This document shows positions 6,184 through 8,965 of a DNA stretch of 8,965 nucleotides, piece after piece. How positions within the stretch are numbered: position 1 is the stretch's first letter; each line of letters starts with the position of its first letter. Where the stretch lies: NCBI GenBank assembly GCA_044506565.1, contig JBIQKN010000096.1:1-8965 (forward strand), in the 5' to 3' direction. The DNA is from Croceibacterium_A sp044506565. GTDB taxonomy: Bacteria > Pseudomonadota > Alphaproteobacteria > Sphingomonadales > Sphingomonadaceae. The position numbers were made by a program, and so were the translations under genes. The notes under the pieces are model-generated. The model did not search any database. It worked only from the letters and a program-made list of their open reading frames with translations, and was not told where the DNA came from.

Positions 6184-6492
6184 ATGACCATTCGCTTTGC
6201 CGCCCCGCCTGCTGCTCTCGCTCCGCGAATGAGCGCGCGCAAGATCCGCGAGACCCGCGGGCTTCCGGCGAACGACAACGGCAGCATCCGCCCGAGCGAC
6301 GCGATGCTCCACGCCGCGCTGCGCCACTTCGCCGAGCACGGCCTCGCCGCCGCCCAGAGGGCGCGCAAGCAGGCCGAGGCGGCGTTCTTCGCGGGCGACC
6401 GGCAGGGCTACCAGTGGTGGCTCGAGATTTGCCGCGCGCTCGACCGCCGCATGGCTACCGAACTGGCCGCCGGGACCGGCGGGCAGGCCTGA
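6184..6492 (+). CDS. Small protein of unknown function
   Basis: This 102-residue soluble protein is one I cannot name. It has an unstructured basic N-terminus (MTIRFAAPP... SARKIRETRG) and an LPANDNG motif often seen in small alphaproteobacterial proteins. A likely helical body follows (SIRPSDAMLHAALRHFAEHGLAAAQRARKQAEAAF), then FAGDRQGYQWWLEICRALDRRMATEL with a Trp-Trp pair. There is no signal peptide, membrane segment or cysteine pair (one Cys only). The pattern of a charged, repeat-free helical region and codon use like its neighbours suggests a real gene rather than a chance frame. The start is uncertain: GTG at 6160, ATG at 6184 and ATG at 6229 are all in frame and none has a strong SD. 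It lies between the wall hydrolase and the c-di-GMP enzyme but is separated from both by more than 100 bp. Confidence 0.65.
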   Translation: MTIRFAAPPAALAPRMSARKIRETRGLPANDNGSIRPSDAMLHAALRHFAEHGLAAAQRARKQAEAAFFAGDRQGYQWWLEICRALDRRMATELAAGTGGQA

Positions 6493-6519
6493 AAAAGGGC
6501 CGCTTCCCCCCGCGCATAC

Positions 6520-6538
6520 GGTTAGGGGGTACTTAACC
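6520..6538. promoter_or_regulatory. CtrA-like binding site upstream of the GGDEF-EAL gene
   Basis: TTAG-GGGGTAC-TTAA (6522-6536) matches the CtrA consensus TTAA-N7-TTAA with one mismatch and exact spacing. The next base C completes the commonly seen TTAAC half. It also forms a GGTTA/TAACC inverted repeat (6520-6524 with 6534-6538). It lies 57 bp before the start codon. CtrA is the cell-cycle and motility response regulator of alphaproteobacteria; control of this gene by CtrA is an inference. Confidence 0.5.
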
Positions 6539-6580
6539 AGTCGGTGACGTCTTTGGGGGTAGAGCCCGCCCCTCGGGTCT

Positions 6581-6585
6581 AGGAG
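6581..6585 (+). promoter_or_regulatory. Shine-Dalgarno for the TTG start of the GGDEF-EAL gene
   Basis: AGGAG lies 9 nt before TTG at 6595. It favours that start over the in-frame TTG at 6601, which would leave 15 nt. No ATG competes nearby. An AGA(G)CCCG/CGGGTCT stem (6561-6580, one bulge) lies just upstream and may influence access. Confidence 0.6.
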
Positions 6586-6594
6586 TACGCCGGC

Positions 6595-8547
6595 TTGCGT
6601 TTGCGCGAGATCTTGAAGGGCTATTTCGGCGGCGACGATCGCGACGAGCGCGTGCGCCGCAAGCTGATCGAGACCCTCTATACGCAGCCGACGAGCCTGG
6701 CGTCCGGCGCGATCGCCGGCATCGCCTGCACGACCACCGCGATCGCCGTCTCCGACAACCTCGCGGTCACGGTGTTCGGCGTCGCGCTGATCGTCACCGC
6801 GATCCTGCGTACCGCGATGGCGATCTTCATGGGCCGCGACGCCGTCCGCCGCGACACGCGCTCGCTCGAGACCGCCTACGAAGTCGGCGCCTTCGCCTAC
6901 GCGCTGCTCTCCGGGCTCGTCGCCGCGCTGACGGTGCTCAACCCCGGCGGCGGTCACATCCAGACCCTGATGGTGACCTATGCGCTGGTCTACGGCGTCG
7001 GCATCTCGGCGCGCAACGCCGGACGCCCGTTCATCGCCGTCGGCCAGCTGCTGCTGTCCTCGCTGCCGATCATGATCGTCGGCGTGATCGTCGGCGGCCC
7101 CGTGTTCTACGTGCTCGCCGGCACGATGGTGTTCGTCATCTTCGGCGTGATGTCGATCACCTTCAACGTGTTCCGCACGCTGCGCGAGCAGATCATCGCC
7201 GCCGAGACCAGCGCCGAGCTGGCCGGCAAGATGCAGATCCTCGCCCGTACCGACACGGTCACCGGGCTCGTCAACCGTGCCGGCCTCGACCACGATCTCT
7301 CCGAGATGCGCGCCGCGCTTCCGGCCGACCGCAAGCTGGCGATGTTCTGGCTCGACCTCGACCGGTTCAAGGAGATCAACGACACGCTCGGCCATCCGAT
7401 CGGCGACAAGGTCCTCGCCGAGGTCGCCTCGCGCCTGCGCGCCGCCGCGCCCGCCGACGCCTGCCTCGCCCGCTTCGGCGGCGACGAGTTCATCGTCGCC
7501 GCCCCGGTCGCCGACCGCGGCGAGAGCGAGCGCCTGGCGCGTGCGCTCGCCGACATGGTCCGCCAGTCGACCCGGATCGACGGCCAGCGGATCGAGAACT
7601 CGGCCTCGATGGGCGTCGCGCTGCTGCCCGACGACGGGCCGGACATCGACACGCTGATGCAGAGCGCCGACCTCGCGCTGTACCACGCCAAGATCGGCGG
7701 CAAGAACCAGGTCTGCTTCTTCGACAACGCGATGACCCGCGAGCTGGTGCGCAAGAAGCAGATCGAGGCCGAGCTGCGCGCGGCGATCCAGCGCGACGAG
7801 CTGTCGATCTTCTTCCAGCCGATCGTCGAGCTCGAAACCGGCAGGATCCGCACCTTCGAGGCGCTGGTGCGCTGGTTCCACCCCGAGAAGGGCGAGCTGC
7901 GCCCCGACGAGTTCATCCCGGTGGCCGAGGATACCGGCGTGATCATCACGCTCGGCAACTGGATCACCGCGCAGGCGGCCAAGGCCTGCGCCGGCTGGCC
8001 GCCCGAGGTGACCGTGGCGGTCAACCTCTCGCCGGTGCAGATTCGCGCACCCGGCGCCGCACTCGGCATCCTCAACGCCTTGCGCGAGGCCGGGCTCGAC
8101 CCGCACCGGCTCGAACTCGAGGTGACCGAGAGCCTGTTCCTCGACGACGACGAGAACACCGTGCGCTTCATCGACGGCCTCGCCGCCGAAGGCGTGCGCT
8201 TCGCGCTCGACGACTTCGGCACCGGCTACTCGTCGCTCGGCTACATCAACAAGTTCCCGTTCAAGAAGATCAAGGTCGACCGCAGCTTCGTTTCCGGCCC
8301 CCAGGTCGGCAAGAAGAGCGACGCGATCATCCGCGCGGTGGCCGAGATGGGCGCGACGCTCGACATGGACATCGTCGCCGAGGGACTCGAGACGATCGAG
8401 CAGGTCCAGGCGGTCCGCGCCGCCGGCTGCACGCTCGGCCAGGGCTACTACTTCAGCCGCGCCGTGCCCGACTACCTCGCCGCGATGCTGCTCTCGCAGG
8501 AACGCGAGAGCGCTCGCGTGCCCAATACCGAACGCCTGGCCGGCTGA
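6595..8547 (+). CDS. Membrane-bound GGDEF-EAL cyclic-di-GMP enzyme
   Basis: The 650-residue protein starts with about 35 cytoplasmic residues and then roughly six membrane segments (about 35-52, 56-70, 94-112, 121-136, 145-163 and 167-190). These form an unrecognised sensory region. The GGDEF domain spans about 215-375, with DTVTGLVNRAGL, WLDLDRFKEINDTLGH and an intact RFGGDEF (GGDEF 295-299). The expected inhibitory RxxD at the position just before it reads PADA, so product inhibition is probably lost. The EAL domain (about 385-640) keeps its known metal and catalytic residues: EALVR (422-426), NLSPVQI, LELEVTES, DDFGTG (539-544), KKIKVDRSF, AEGLET (Glu596) and GQGYYFS. Both diguanylate cyclase and phosphodiesterase activity are therefore possible on sequence; which dominates is unknown. 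The start is TTG. It may affect motility, biofilm or cell cycle through c-di-GMP. Confidence 0.93.
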   Translation: MRLREILKGYFGGDDRDERVRRKLIETLYTQPTSLASGAIAGIACTTTAIAVSDNLAVTVFGVALIVTAILRTAMAIFMGRDAVRRDTRSLETAYEVGAFAYALLSGLVAALTVLNPGGGHIQTLMVTYALVYGVGISARNAGRPFIAVGQLLLSSLPIMIVGVIVGGPVFYVLAGTMVFVIFGVMSITFNVFRTLREQIIAAETSAELAGKMQILARTDTVTGLVNRAGLDHDLSEMRAALPADRKLAMFWLDLDRFKEINDTLGHPIGDKVLAEVASRLRAAAPADACLARFGGDEFIVAAPVADRGESERLARALADMVRQSTRIDGQRIENSASMGVALLPDDGPDIDTLMQSADLALYHAKIGGKNQVCFFDNAMTRELVRKKQIEAELRAAIQRDELSIFFQPIVELETGRIRTFEALVRWFHPEKGELRPDEFIPVAEDTGVIITLGNWITAQAAKACAGWPPEVTVAVNLSPVQIRAPGAALGILNALREAGLDPHRLELEVTESLFLDDDENTVRFIDGLAAEGVRFALDDFGTGYSSLGYINKFPFKKIKVDRSFVSGPQVGKKSDAIIRAVAEMGATLDMDIVAEGLETIEQVQAVRAAGCTLGQGYYFSRAVPDYLAAMLLSQERESARVPNTERLAG

Positions 8548-8548
8548 C

Positions 8549-8572
8549 AGCGCGCGGAACGCCTCCCGCGCT
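8549..8572 (+). terminator. Stem-loop just after the GGDEF-EAL stop
   Basis: AGCGCGCGG (8549-8557) can pair with CCCGCGCT (8565-8572) over eight pairs with one bulge, starting two bases after the stop codon. No T-run follows, so it is a weak terminator candidate or an mRNA-stabilising structure. Confidence 0.3.
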
Positions 8573-8586
8573 ACCGCAGCCCCGAG

Positions 8587-8698
8587 AAATAGGGACAGTC
8601 CCTCTTTTCCGAGAGAATGGTGGAAAATAGGGACAGTCCCTCTTTTTCGAAAGACGGGGACTGTCCCTGTTTGCGGCGCCGCGATGGGGACAGTCGCC
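8587..8698. repeat. Cluster of four GGGACAGTCCC palindromic repeats
   Basis: Copies 1 (8587-8608) and 2 (8625-8646) are identical over 22 bases: AAATAGGGACAGTCCC followed by TCTTTT. Copy 3 (8656-8672) is inverted (GGGGACTGTCCCTGTTT). Copy 4 (8684-8698) is degenerate (ATGGGGACAGTCGCC). Each core is a 5-bp palindrome around one central base. Similar GGGACAGTCCC elements are dispersed in many proteobacterial genomes and are sometimes linked to REP-associated tyrosine transposases, but no transposase is present here. Confidence 0.8.
8625..8672. terminator. Long hairpin with UUCG loop formed by repeats 2 and 3
   Basis: AAATAGGGACAGTCCC pairs with GGGACTGTCCCTGTTT over 16 positions, counting one T-G wobble. 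Inside it TCTTT pairs with AAAGA around a TTCG tetraloop, leaving a 2-nt CG bulge. The A-run before and T-run after make it terminator-like in both directions, and it lies between the GGDEF-EAL gene and mdh. The role is inferred from shape and position. Confidence 0.5.
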
Positions 8699-8897
8699 GA
8701 CAGGCCGTCTCTTATTGCTATTGCGAACTGTTATCGAATAAACCCGCCAGGCACCCCCTTTTCCCGGTTGCATTGCCCGAATCAGCGGCCTAGGGCGGGC
8801 CGCGTAACTGCAGGCGCCCTCCCTCTTCGCGGGACGCGGGTCGGCGCCGGATTGCCGCTCGATGCGCCCGCGCAGCTTGAAGGACACGGCAGCACCC
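8699..8897 (+). other. Leader region of mdh
   Basis: No gene is seen here. About 8708-8745 is AT-richer than anything else in the window (TTATTGCTATTGCG through ATCGAATAAAC) and is the likely promoter zone of mdh, but no -35/-10 pair is convincing. A CGGCC/GGCCG inverted repeat lies at about 8786-8802. GAAGGA at 8879-8884 is the best Shine-Dalgarno candidate, though its 13-nt spacing to the ATG is long. Confidence 0.4.
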
Positions 8898-8965
8898 ATG
8901 GCTCGGAACAAGATCGCGCTCGTCGGCGCCGGCATGATCGGCGGCACCCTCGCCCACCTCGCGGC
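8898..8965 (+). CDS. mdh: Malate dehydrogenase, N-terminal fragment
   Basis: Only the first 22 codons are in the window: MARNKIALVGAGMIGGTLAHLA. This is a Rossmann-fold start with the NAD-binding GAGMIGG (10-16), and closely resembles the LDH-type malate dehydrogenases of alphaproteobacteria, which oxidise malate to oxaloacetate in the TCA cycle. A lactate dehydrogenase-like relative cannot be fully excluded from so short a piece. The gene runs off the right edge. Confidence 0.8.
   Translation, partial: MARNKIALVGAGMIGGTLAHLA

Noticed and set aside
6112..8106. Minus-strand open frame of over 600 codons opposite the GGDEF-EAL gene
   Set aside because: The sequence is compositionally biased (Asp, Arg, Gly, His) and is the mirror of a well-conserved plus-strand enzyme. 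It also runs through the small gene and intergenic sequence.
8587..8698. CRISPR array
   Set aside because: There are only four copies with unequal short gaps, one inverted and one degenerate, and the core is palindromic. This fits a REP-like cluster, not repeats with uniform spacers.

Overview
The window is very GC-rich chromosomal DNA, dense in codons ending in G or C. It looks like an alphaproteobacterium of the Sphingomonadales type (Erythrobacteraceae or Sphingomonadaceae). The supporting signs are the malate dehydrogenase N-terminus at the right edge, a SleB-type wall hydrolase, a CtrA-like box, and short REP-like elements of a kind common in such genomes. The taxonomic call is an inference from sequence style, not a search result.

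Left half, minus strand (about 4817 down to 1): a vitamin B12 uptake operon. In transcription order it holds a candidate promoter (4790-4817), a well-conserved cobalamin riboswitch (4605-4778), a leader with possible RBS-sequestering structure, btuB (TonB-dependent outer-membrane receptor), btuF (binding lipoprotein), btuC (inner-membrane permease) and btuD (ATPase). btuB/btuF overlap by 4 nt (GTGA), btuF and btuC are 11 nt apart, and btuC/btuD overlap by 4 nt (ATGA). This suggests one translationally coupled transcript, so B12 sensed in the leader would adjust the whole route from outer membrane to cytoplasm.

Right half, plus strand: a SleB/CwlJ-type cell wall hydrolase diverges from the B12 operon (4884-5975). 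It is followed by a small unrecognised protein (6184-6492) and a six-TM GGDEF-EAL cyclic-di-GMP enzyme (6595-8547) with a near-consensus CtrA box upstream. A 350-bp gap (8548-8897) then contains four copies of a GGGACAGTCCC palindrome, two of which form a long hairpin with a UUCG loop. The window ends in the first 22 codons of malate dehydrogenase (mdh).

I do not see a clearly undescribed system. The most unusual features are REP-like elements at gene ends in the B12 operon, where they appear to encode part of the BtuF signal peptide and its C-terminal tail. Others are the palindrome cluster before mdh, the CtrA-like site in front of a c-di-GMP enzyme whose cyclase domain lacks the inhibitory site, and a plausible translational switch between the riboswitch and btuB.
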